Assembly (NCBI GenBank): GCA_024516155.1
Contig: JAJJXM010000025.1
Coordinates: forward strand, 706,184 to 770,183
Origin: Pyronema omphalodes
Taxonomy: Eukaryota > Ascomycota > Pezizomycetes > Pezizales > Pyronemataceae
DNA: 64,000 nt
Reading direction: 5' to 3'
In this document: piece by piece, positions 31,956 through 41,117 of the stretch
How positions within the stretch are numbered: the first letter of the stretch is position 1
Layout: every line of letters begins with the position of its first letter
Translations under genes and position numbers: made by a program
The notes under the pieces: generated by a model
The model's database searches: none
Seen by the model: the letters and a program-made list of their open reading frames with translations, nothing else
What the model was told of the DNA's origin: nothing

Positions 31956-34900
31956 ACCAGCTGCAAGAAGATGGCTCTGCCGCTGGTAGGAAAATTATTC
32001 CTGATACATTGTTATTATCGGGCGCCAGTTTTACTGGAAAGTTAGAATGCAAACACCTTGTTCTCTCTTGCTCCTTGTTTTCCAATAACCGCTCCGTGAA
32101 GACAGTAGCGCTCGTTGACTGCGGCGCCACTGGCATCGCCTTTGTTGATCGCAATTTCGCCCGCCATCACAAACTCCCTCTAACCCCCCTACCCACCGCC
32201 CGAACGGTCGAAGTTATCGACGGCCGACCTATATCCTCAGGAAAAATCACACACCTCGCCCAAGTAGAGTGTACCATCAATGGTCACTCGGAAACCCTCC
32301 CCATGTTCGTCACCAAGTTGGGTCACTACCCGGTGGTGTTGGGCATCCCCTGGTTGAAGAAACACGACGTGACAATAAGCTTCAGTTCTAACACTGTAAG
32401 CTTCGACTCACAATACTGCCTAAGAAACTGCACCCCATTACCTGTGAGCACAACCGGTGTCGAGGTCCTGGACCCGGGCCCCCCTCCCGCCGCCCACGAG
32501 CCCGACACAGACTCCATGCCGGAATTGGAAACCCCGGTCCCCTACCCTCCAGATGAACCTCCAATAGCAATCTCAAGTCTAACCATCTCCGACTTCAAAG
32601 AGATGGTAGAAGGTGAACACCTAACAGTCTTCTCGCTATCGCTGGACGAAATCACCGTCTCCTTGGAAGACAGACCCCCCCTCACGGATGAGGAACTAAA
32701 AGACATGATCCCCGAAGAGTACCATGACTACCTCGACCTGTTCAAGGAAGTCAACGCAAAGGAACTCCCCCCACACCGACCCTACGACCACAAGATCCCA
32801 TTTAAAGAGGGATTCGTTCCCCCCTTTGGCCCCCTATACTCGTTATCACGCAACGAGCTACAGACAGTAAAAGCATGGCTAGACGAAAATTTGGAAAAAG
32901 GCTTTATACAACGCTCCAAATCATCAGCCGCCTCGCCGATATTATTCGTGAAGAAATCAGACGGATCCTTACGCCTATGCATAGATTACCGAAGATTGAA
33001 TGAAGGGACCGAAAAGAATCGGTACCCGCTACCATTGATACAGGAAACGATGATGAATCTTTCCAAAGCTCAATATTTTACAATTCTTGACGTCCGCAGC
33101 GCCTATAACCTCATTAAAATGGCAGAAGGTGAAGAATGGAAAAGGGCCTTCCGCACAAGGTACGGCCTATTCGAGTCAAAAGTGATGCCCTTTGGGCTCA
33201 CTAACGCGCCTGCCGATTTCCGGGCATTCATGAATGATGTCCTGAGACCATACCTGGACCAGTTTTGTACAGCATACCTGGACGATATCCTGGTATTCTC
33301 TGAAACAAAGCCCGATCACACCTCACACGTCGGAAAGATCTTGGAACGACTCAAACAAGAAAAACTACACTTGAAGCCAGAAAAGTGTAAGTTTGCTAAG
33401 GCAGAAGTACAGTACCTGGGCTACAACATTGGCCGCGACGGCGCTCGCATGATGGATTCCAAAGTAGCCACAGTCAGAGATTGGAAGGAACAAACCAATT
33501 TGAAAAAGGTCCAAGAGTTCCTGGGTTTCGCGAACTTCTACCGACGATTTATCAAGGACTACTCAAAGGTAGTCCCCCTTCTAACGGCTCTGACCAAAAA
33601 GAAAGATGGTAAAGCAATCCCCTTTACCTGGGGTAAAAATCAGCAAAGCGCCTTCGACCGACTGAAGGACGCATTTACATCAGCACCGATTCTCAAGCAC
33701 TTCGACTACGAGAAACCGATTGTAGTAGAAACAGACGCATCTGACTATGTGTCCGCTGAAGTTTTATCACAATACGACGACAATTACGTGTTACACCCCG
33801 TCGCGTTTTATTCCAAAAAGCATTCCCCGGCGGAATGCAACTATGAGATCTATGACAAAGAACTACTGGCGATAGTTCGTTGTTTCGAGGAATGGCGTCC
33901 CCACTTGGAGGGCTCCGCGTTCCCAATAAAAGTATTGACAGACCACAAGAACCTCGAATACTTTATAACGGCAAAGGTACTAAACAGACGACAAGCACGC
34001 TGGTCCGAATTCCTGTCTCGGTTCAACTTTGTCATCACCTACTGACCGGCAACGTTGGGAGGGAAACTGGACGCCCTGACGATACGAGCCGCCGACCTCC
34101 CGGGAGAGGGAGACGAACGTATACTAGCGAATCAGCAAGCTGTCCTAAAGCCACAAAACTTCCAATTGTGCATGACCCCGCCCATGAAACTTGCACCTTC
34201 CGAAGTGGACCTCCTGTTTAAGGAGGGCTACAAGACAGATTCATTCCCAAACCGAGTGTTGGGGATGCTGGAAGACGGTACACAAATCTATAAGGACATA
34301 TCACTCGCCGACTGCTCCGTGTTGGACAACAGATTGTACTATCGAGATTGCCTCTATGTCCCCGCGCTGGACAAACTACGACTAAAACTACTACAAGATC
34401 ACCACGAACCCCCCACCATGGGACACCCGGGCCGTGCAAAGACTTTCGAACTCCTGGCCAGGAATTATTACTGGCCTTCGATGCGAAAAGATGTGGATCA
34501 ATTCGTCCGAAATTGCCACATTTGTAAAGGAACAAAAGCGACCCGCCACGCACCCTATGGAACCTTGAAACTCCTACCGGTCCCGCACCACCCGTGGCAC
34601 AACATATCTGTGGACTTCGTTACTGGGCTACCGATATCAGAAGGCTTCGACGCAATATGTGCGATCGTTTGCCGACTCACGAAACAGCGGCACTTAGTGC
34701 CCTGTCACTCCACGATAGACGCAGAAGGCTTCGCGCAACTCTTCCTGGAAAACCTATTCAAACTACATGGTCTGCCAGACACAGTAGTGTCCGACCGCAG
34801 CCCGCAATTTGTTGCCCACTTTTGGAAACACCTGGCAAATTGCATGGGTATCGAGATTGCCACGAGCACGGCCTTCCACCCCCAGACCGATGGCCAAACA

Positions 34901-35678
34901 GAAAGAATCAATGCGGTCACGGAGCAATATCTCCGCGCGTACGTCTGTTATCTACAAGACGACTGGAAGAAATTTTTACCACTGGCAGAATTTGCGGCAA
35001 ATAACCAAGTATCGGATACAACATCGCTGTCCCCGTTCTACGCCGTATACGGCCGACACCTCAAATGCTCCTTCGAATTCGAAATCAGGACAGACAATCC
35101 TGAAGAAGTGAAAGCGAACGAGGTAGCGGAAAGGATGAGGCACATCCATGACGTCTTACGTTCTGAAATGAAATACGCCCAAGCCCGCCACATAGAAGCC
35201 GCCGACAATTCCCGACTCCCCGCGCCGGTCTTCAAACCAGGAGACCTGGTATGGCTGGACGCCCGCAACCTCAGAACCCGCCGCCCCTCAAAGAAACTAG
35301 AAAACAAACACCTAGGCCCCTTCACCATGGTTCGACCCATTGGATCCCACTCCTACGAGCTGGACATACCGGAGACAATGAAACATCACAGGACCTTCCC
35401 CGTGTCCCTACCAAACCCAGCCCCTTCGGACCCCCTCGCCTGGCCAGATTATCCCACCGCCCCTACCGGTAGTAGTAGACGGCGAAGAAGAATGGTTCGT
35501 GGACGAAATTCTGGATAGCCGTTGGTCAAGAGGGAACCTGCAGTACCTCGTCAAGTGGACCGGCCATGACTCTCCAACCTGGGAACCGGAAACGAACCTA
35601 TCAGAAACTGAAGCCGCTGAGAGATTCCACCAACTTTACCCAGACAAACCTTCTCCTCTCGTAGGAACTCGAGCCTAA
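31949..35678 (+). pseudogene. pol: pol of A2 with one stop and one frameshift
   Basis: Same domain order as A1: protease with DCGATGIAFVD, RT with AYLDDILVF, RNase H (VETDASDYVSAEVLSQ), integrase and chromodomain. TGA at 34043-34045 replaces the CGA found in A1 at the end of RNase H (FVITY). A 1-nt insertion near 35437 (CCCCTCGCCTGG for CCCCTCCCTGG) throws the chromodomain into another frame, which continues to TAA at 35676-35678. The integrase motif reads SDRSPQF where A1 has SDRGPQF. Confidence 0.9.
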
Positions 35679-35689
35679 CGGGGGGATAC

Positions 35690-36218
35690 TGTCACGGCAC
35701 ACGGCTGACGAGCCGTTGTGTTGTGACGTCACCATTGTGTTGTCGTGGTTGTTGCCGACGTCGTGCCGTTGTCTTGCCGTGTTGTGTTGTGTTGTCGTTG
35801 TGTTGTTGTGTGTGCCGTGCCGTTGTTGTTGATGGACTGACTGATGATGGATGACGTACCATGAGCTGGAGAGCTGTGGCGTCAGGTGAAATGATGGAGA
35901 ACGGAAGCTGTCATGTAGCGATGTTGGATGACGGCCCAGCAAGAACGCTGGCCGCCCCTTTGTACATAAGGAGGCTTGCCTCCCCGTAGTTGAGTTCTCC
36001 ATCAAACGTCTTGTGTCTTTCCCTTGTCCTTAATAAAGACTTCTCCTTTCAGTCCCACGTCATTCTTGTCCTTGTCCCTGTCCCTGTTTCGTGTGCCGTC
36101 CGTCTGCCGTGCACTTCGGTCCTTGTCCTTCCGTTCCCACATCCCGGAACCCGCCTAGTCTCCCCCTGCCGGTAGTGTTCAGTGTGTTCTTCGAACGTCC
36201 GTTCCTAGTTCCCTGACA
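35690..36218 (+). repeat. 3' LTR of A2 (529 bp)
   Basis: TGTCACGG...CTGACA, followed by TGGGGCCCC of the LINE. It shares A2-subtype variants with 29362-29892. Confidence 0.9.
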
Positions 36219-37795
36219 TGGGGCCCCACTCCATTCGGTACTCCGAAACCGCTGTTCGGTGGTTAGGATACTGGCTGGACGCCAAACTCACCTTTAACCA
36301 GCACCGACAGAAGTGGTTCTCCCGGGCCTCGCAACAACAGGCACAAATCGCACGCTTGTGCAAGAAATACGGGCTCCCCGCGGGCAGCACTGCTAATGTT
36401 CAGCGAGCTGTGGTGCAATCCGTTTCTACCTACGGCATTGAAATCAACGCCGCCCGCCGACTCCTCTCCCGAGACGCCGGCCATCTGTCCTGCCTCCATC
36501 TCATCCTCAACAAGCAGGCACGGGCCATCACCGGCTGCTTCCGTACAACCCCGCTCGGCTTTCTGGCAGCAGAAAGCGCGACGAGACCGGCAGAATCCCG
36601 TTTGCGCGGACGGGAAGCCTGCTTTAGAGTGCGACTTCTCACCCGCCCAGGCCCCCCCGCCTCCAACCCCCCGTCTCCGACCGCCGATATCGTCCGGCAA
36701 CTGACTCAGCGCGCAACGACCCGTTCGGGCTTCCACCACGTCGGAAAAGTTTTCCCCCCTCTCCCCCAGCAGTTCCCTGGCACTGTCGTCATCGCATTTA
36801 GGAACGAAGCAACCGAGTGCGCCCAACAGTGGAGAAACCTTGGCTCCGCCTGCGTCTGGACTGACGGGTCTCGCATGGAAGATGTCGCTGGTTCCGGCTT
36901 TGTTCGCTATGTGCGGGGGTCCTCACTTCCTCCTCCTTCGGCGTGGGACGTCATGCAGAAGTTTATGACGCCGAGCTTCATGCCATGCTGATGGCCCTGC
37001 GAGACTACTGGGATAATTATCACTACTCGTTAGCTCGCCCACCCCCCGCTCCTCACAATTTTTTCAGATGCACAAGCTGCGCTGCAGCGACTGCTCTCTG
37101 ACGTGCCTGGCCCGGGCCAGATCTTGCAGCACTTGATCGCGACGGAAGTCGCAAAACTCCGCGCCTTCACCGGCATTGAGGGGGTCTTCCGGTGGGTGCC
37201 CGGCCACACCGACATCCTGGAAAACGAAGCCGCGGACGCGGCAGCAAAACAAGGCACAGGTCACCGATGCTTAGGCCCCCCCCTCCGAGGGTGCGCAAAC
37301 CCCGTCTGCTCCCCCCTCCCTTGGACATCGCTGGCGCATGTCAATCGCGCAGCGACGGAGATTCCCAAGGCGATTGCAGCAAGGTGGGCACGCCAGCGTA
37401 CCGACCTTAACACATCTTACCGCCCCCGAAAGAAGTGGGGCATCCGCGACGGCCTGAACACCGTGCCAAAACGCGGGGCTGCGGTGTTTTACCAGATTGC
37501 TTCCAGTCACGCGCTGATAGGCACACACCTAGTGCGCTTACAGAAACGAGACTCCGATCGCTGTTGGTGGTGCGATTCCGGAGAACGCCAAAAGCGAGGC
37601 CACCTGTTCGCTGCCTGCGATCGCTGGCAACGTGAGTACGAGGTACTCGCTCAAGAGGTGGAAAAAATAACCGGAAAGCCGTGGCGACGGCGGGGAAGGC
37701 TGAAGGTGGTGGAGATTTTTTCGGACGATCGGCTAACCAAAGCGATCATGGAATACCTAGCAGCCACGGAGGTGGGAAGGCGCTATGTAGAATGA
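36219..37795 (+). pseudogene. LINE ORF2, part 3: thumb, RNase H and C-terminal zinc knuckle
   Basis: Second copy of the duplicated segment, and the one that retains the true ORF2 C-terminus. RNase H motifs are WTDGSRMEDVAGSG, AEVYDAELHAML, TIFSDAQAALQRLL and PGHTDILENEAADAA. These are followed by WGIRDGLNTVPKRGAAVFYQ and a CCHC-type cluster CWWCDSGERQKRGHLFAAC. The stop TGA is at 37793-37795. Frameshifts sit at a G run near 36915 and a C run near 37040. Confidence 0.88.
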
Positions 37796-38192
37796 GAATG
37801 TCACGGGTGGGTGAGGCCAAATTTGGAGGACACGGGGAATCAGCCGATGCGAGATACGGGGATTTTCCTTTTTCTTTTCGTTTGGTTAGGACGCGTGTCT
37901 TTGGTTCCCTTTGATTCTCTCGCGATGTTTCCGAGCAGTCCGCTTCTAAGCGACTTTGTCTCTCTTCCTTTTTTATTTTCTTTTTCTTTTCTTTTCTGGG
38001 GGTGCACGGTTTGACTGGGTATTTTCTTTTTTCTTTTATTTTTTGTTTTTGGGGTGTGTAACGGGGATAGGAGATAGGGGCGCCTCATTAGGTGGTCTTG
38101 GCCACGAGGACGGGATACCAGGATTTCTTTCTTCCTGCATAGGCCTTTCAGGCCTCGAACAGTGTATGATACAAAACAAACAAAACAAAAAA
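37796..38192 (+). other. LINE 3' UTR and A-rich tail
   Basis: T-rich 3' untranslated region ending in an A-rich tail of CAAAA/CAAA units at 38171-38192, directly before the target duplication. No coding potential. Confidence 0.8.
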
Positions 38193-38207
38193 ACTTACTA
38201 GATATCT
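38193..38207 (+). repeat. Right target-site duplication of the LINE nest
   Basis: ACTTACTAGATATCT follows directly after the A-rich tail (ACAAAACAAACAAAACAAAA, then AA). It is a perfect copy of 17484-17498. Confidence 0.9.
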
Positions 38208-38583
38208 CTGGAACCGGGTGGAAACTACTGGAAACCAATGATGTCATAGGCATTGAATGCCATTATCAGAATCCGTACCTACGGCTTACTGACGACAGGC
38301 AGCGCGGGGTTTCTGCGAAGGGCGGGGAGGCGGCGGCTTGGGTGAGGCGTGGGGGTTCGTGATGGCAACGCTTTGCCGGGGGGAATCAGAGGTAAGTTTG
38401 GGAGAGATGGGAATGTCACGAGGGAACTTTTTGTAGATATGATTGTAGTAAATAGAAACTTGATTGCGTGAAGACAGAGTTCGGCACGGTCGGTCCGGTC
38501 CCGTCCTGGAGGCACCATGGACGGGACAGACTGCGGGTGACCGTGGGTGGCCACGACTAGCGTCACCATCGCTCGCTCGCAAC
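38208..38583. other. Host flank between LINE nest and element B1
   Basis: Continues the host sequence interrupted at 17498. Only short frames; no gene seen. Confidence 0.5.
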
Positions 38584-39723
38584 TGTCACGGCTCGAGAAT
38601 TATTACCTTCCCCCTCCTCGTCATTCATTCACCTATTATCATTCGCTTCATTATCCAGCACTCGTTTGTTTATTTACTTCTATTATCCTTCGGTCTTCGA
38701 TCATCACTCGTCACTCGCCTGGGTTAGGGTTCCGCTCAATTCCCAAATTGTCAAAAAGGTCACGTGACCTACCCTCAGGGTTAGGGGTCAGCTCGGATCC
38801 CTTTTCGGAAATTCCACACCTACGGTCTACCGATCATCCTATCCGATTAGATAAGATCGGTCACGTGCTCTAATCAGTAGTAGATCAGTATGCACGCGCA
38901 CTGGTCTACTAATGTGCGCACACGTGACTAGGGCTAGGGCACGATCATCTTATCGATAAGATAAGATCTAGTAATGTGACCTTATCAGTATTGCACCATC
39001 TTTCCAATCGCAGCTGATCTGGATTCACGTGACTAGGGTTAGGGTTGCTTCCGCACGCACACAAACTAGGGTTAGGTTTGTGACCGTACGCGCACAGCTA
39101 GGGTTAGGGTTACGGACGCACGCGCACGATTAGGGTTACGGAAGCGCGCGTGTGACTACGCTTAGGGTTACGCTAGCGCGCACGCGAAGCACGCTATCGC
39201 GCACGCGAGTTACGCTATCGCGCACGCGAGATACGCTAACGAGCGCGCGACGAGGCTGTGCACGCAAACACGCTAATTTGGTACGAACGCGTTAGCGCGT
39301 CTAGAACGCGCAACCGCGACCGCGTTGTTTACTTAGTTATTTTTCGGGAAAAATCTGCAAGTAGTGGCTCGGCGTGTAAGGAGGAAAAATTGTATATAAG
39401 AGGATTGTTTCTTTGTTTGTTTATTTTGTTTTTCTTTTCTCCTTACACAGTTATTTGTTTATTTACAAATTCAAATACTTTGTCGAAATCTTTGTTTACG
39501 TCCTCGTCCTCGTTCCCGTCTTTGGATCTCTTTGTCCCTTGAAATCTTTGTTTATTTCCTTAAACTTCTAAACACAGAAAGTCTTTAAGTTGATGCTTGA
39601 CACAGCTTAAGAGTTTCTAACGTTGAAGTTATTATAGGGTTATATCCATTGAACTCAAGAGTGAATAATTGAGAAGAGCCCTCAGGTTCTCCGTCAGCTA
39701 TCTCTCCCTGGTTTGCCGTTACA
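38584..39723 (+). repeat. 5' LTR of B1 (1140 bp)
   Basis: Starts TGTCACGGCTCGAG and ends TTGCCGTTACA. It contains several CACGTG E-box palindromes, GATAAG-rich palindromes (CTTATCGATAAGATAAG near 38950), repeated TAGGGTTAGGGTT telomere-like motifs (about 38700-39160) and CGCGCACGCGAG repeats (about 39170-39250). TATATAAGAG near 39393 is a strong TATA box. TTACACAGTTAT at 39443-39454 matches the primer site. Confidence 0.93.
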
Positions 39724-39725
39724 AC

Positions 39726-39737
39726 ATAACTGTGTAA
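39726..39737 (+). promoter_or_regulatory. Putative self-priming primer-binding site of B1
   Basis: ATAACTGTGTAA starts 2 nt after the LTR and is the perfect reverse complement of TTACACAGTTAT at 39443-39454, about 45 bp downstream of the TATA box. This has the same geometry as in families A and C. Confidence 0.65.
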
Positions 39738-39966
39738 TCAAGACCTGCCGGCTCTACCGTCAACTCTCGATTACAACAAGCTTTACATGCTTCACAACCT
39801 CTGGTTCTACGAATTCATCAATCTATTACTGATTTTCCGTTCCCTCGAAAACCCCGTCGTCCTCGACGAAATCGAAATTGCTCGACAACTCGGAAACGAA
39901 TAGGCAGCAACTCGAATTCAATACAATGACGAAACCAACATCTGGCACCTCCGCTAATCCCTCGAA

Positions 39967-41085
39967 ATGGACCAAAATGACAAGGTCGTCGTGGCCCTGT
40001 ACCTCAACGAAGCCGAAAGGTTAGAGGTCGAACAGGACCCCACGAAGATCAAATTGGTCCGCAACGCCGTAAAAGAATACGAACGAGACTGTCAACTTAG
40101 AGACGACCTCCGAGTCGAACTCACAGAAGCTCGAAAGGACAACTCCCTCTACGCTCAACGAATTACCGACTTGGAAAGAGATCTCGAGAGTGCCAACGCC
40201 TCCGTTAGACTCTTACAAGCCCTTACGAAGAACGGCCCCCTTCCGAATACCCGTCCTATCGAATTACCTCACCCACCTGAGTTCTCTGGTGAACGCAAGG
40301 AACTCTTGAACTTCATCTCGAAGGTCAGATCCAAGCTCGCCGGAGACTCCTCCCGTTTTACCGATGATCAACATAAGCTACGCTATACTTATGGATATCT
40401 CAAAGGCAACGCTCAGAATCAAATTCAACCCTACGTCCTTACAGATAAGATTAAGCTTAAGGACGTTGAGGCTCTCATTACAATTCTGGAAGCTGCCTTC
40501 GGAGATCCTGATCAAGTTGGTACTGCATCTGCGGAATTGGATAAACTTCAACAGGGCAACCGTGAGTTTAGCCAATACTACGCAGAGTTCCAACGATTAA
40601 TGGCTATCTTGAACTACGATGAAAACGCAAAGAAGGCTGCTCTGAAGCGTGGGCTCTCTCGAGACCTTCAGACCAGTCTTGTTTACCAAGCCGAAGAACC
40701 TCAGAACTTCACCAAATTTGTGGATCTTTGTATGAAGCTAGATTATAGGATTCGAGCTCATTCAAACACCACAAAGCGGCACGTTCCTTCGGTCCCCAGT
40801 CGTTCCAGCTCCACGCCGTCTCGCCCGGCGTCCCACCCAACGAATACCAATTCTGGTAATTACGGATCGGCCCCCATGGACCTATCAGCTTCCCAAAAGG
40901 CTCAGAACCAACGCCGTCGTGATGAACGAATGGCTAAGGGACTCTGTCTTTATTGTGGATCAGCCGATCACTTCAAGAACGAATGTTCCATGTTGGCAGC
41001 AAACAACTCCCGCAAGATTCGCCTAGCCGCCGCCGAGGTTTTGGATATCCCCACAAACCCCGACGTCGATCAGGGAAAAGAGTAG
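39967..41085 (+). CDS. gag: gag of B1
   Basis: 372-residue intact capsid/nucleocapsid protein with an ATG start. A heptad-like coiled coil lies at about residues 35-85 (VELTEARKDNSLYAQRI). The Gag domain follows (PPEFSGERKELLNFISKVRS; FSQYYAEFQRLMAILNYDEN), then a Ser/Pro-rich linker and one CCHC knuckle CLYCGSADHFKNEC at about 327-340. It ends QGKE and TAG at 41083-41085, in the frameshift cassette. A short out-of-frame uORF from an ATG at 39927 precedes and overlaps the start. Clearly homologous in layout to family-A gag but lacks the Pro-rich N-terminal half and ORF0. Confidence 0.93.
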   Translation: MDQNDKVVVALYLNEAERLEVEQDPTKIKLVRNAVKEYERDCQLRDDLRVELTEARKDNSLYAQRITDLERDLESANASVRLLQALTKNGPLPNTRPIELPHPPEFSGERKELLNFISKVRSKLAGDSSRFTDDQHKLRYTYGYLKGNAQNQIQPYVLTDKIKLKDVEALITILEAAFGDPDQVGTASAELDKLQQGNREFSQYYAEFQRLMAILNYDENAKKAALKRGLSRDLQTSLVYQAEEPQNFTKFVDLCMKLDYRIRAHSNTTKRHVPSVPSRSSSTPSRPASHPTNTNSGNYGSAPMDLSASQKAQNQRRRDERMAKGLCLYCGSADHFKNECSMLAANNSRKIRLAAAEVLDIPTNPDVDQGKE

Positions 41086-41117
41086 TCCATCAACAGCCTG
41101 TTGGCTCTGTTGTTGGA
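41073..41117 (+). promoter_or_regulatory. -1 ribosomal frameshift signal, B1 gag-pol
   Basis: G GGA AAA (41073-41079) in gag phase, a 6-nt spacer GAGTAG with the gag stop, then an 11-bp stem with one mismatch between TCCATCAACAG (41086-41096) and CTGTTGTTGGA (41107-41117). Slippage yields GK-RVVHQQPVG and opens pol. The hairpin sequence differs from family A while heptamer and spacing are the same. Confidence 0.8.

Larger units (their letters stand above)
31084..36218 (+). mobile_element. Chromovirus A2, 5'-truncated
   Basis: Starts in mid gag (QRELINALLASPGIRV) without 5' LTR, primer site, ORF0 or gag N-terminus, and keeps pol and a 3' LTR (35690-36218). The sequence after its LTR is TGGGG plus the LINE, the same site as the LTR at 29362-29892. 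It is a non-functional product of rearrangement. Confidence 0.9.
17499..38192 (+). mobile_element. Tad-like LINE (non-LTR retrotransposon) containing nested LTR insertions
   Basis: The layout is a 5' UTR from 17499, ORF1 (coiled coil plus zinc knuckles), ORF2 (endonuclease, reverse transcriptase, RNase H, zinc knuckle), a 3' UTR and an A-rich tail at 38171-38192. A perfect 15-bp duplication surrounds the whole. Removing a solo LTR (18891-20247), element A1 (21578-27994) and the rearranged A2 locus leaves about 6.0 kb, normal for a full-length element of this clade. ORF1 stop and ORF2 start overlap as ATGA at 20742. Both ORFs carry nonsense or frameshift lesions, so this copy cannot move on its own. 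Confidence 0.9.

Noticed and set aside
38690..39250. Telomere or internal telomeric array
   Set aside because: The TTAGGG-like motifs are scattered, interspersed and repeated in every family-B LTR, so they are LTR sequence rather than a chromosome end.
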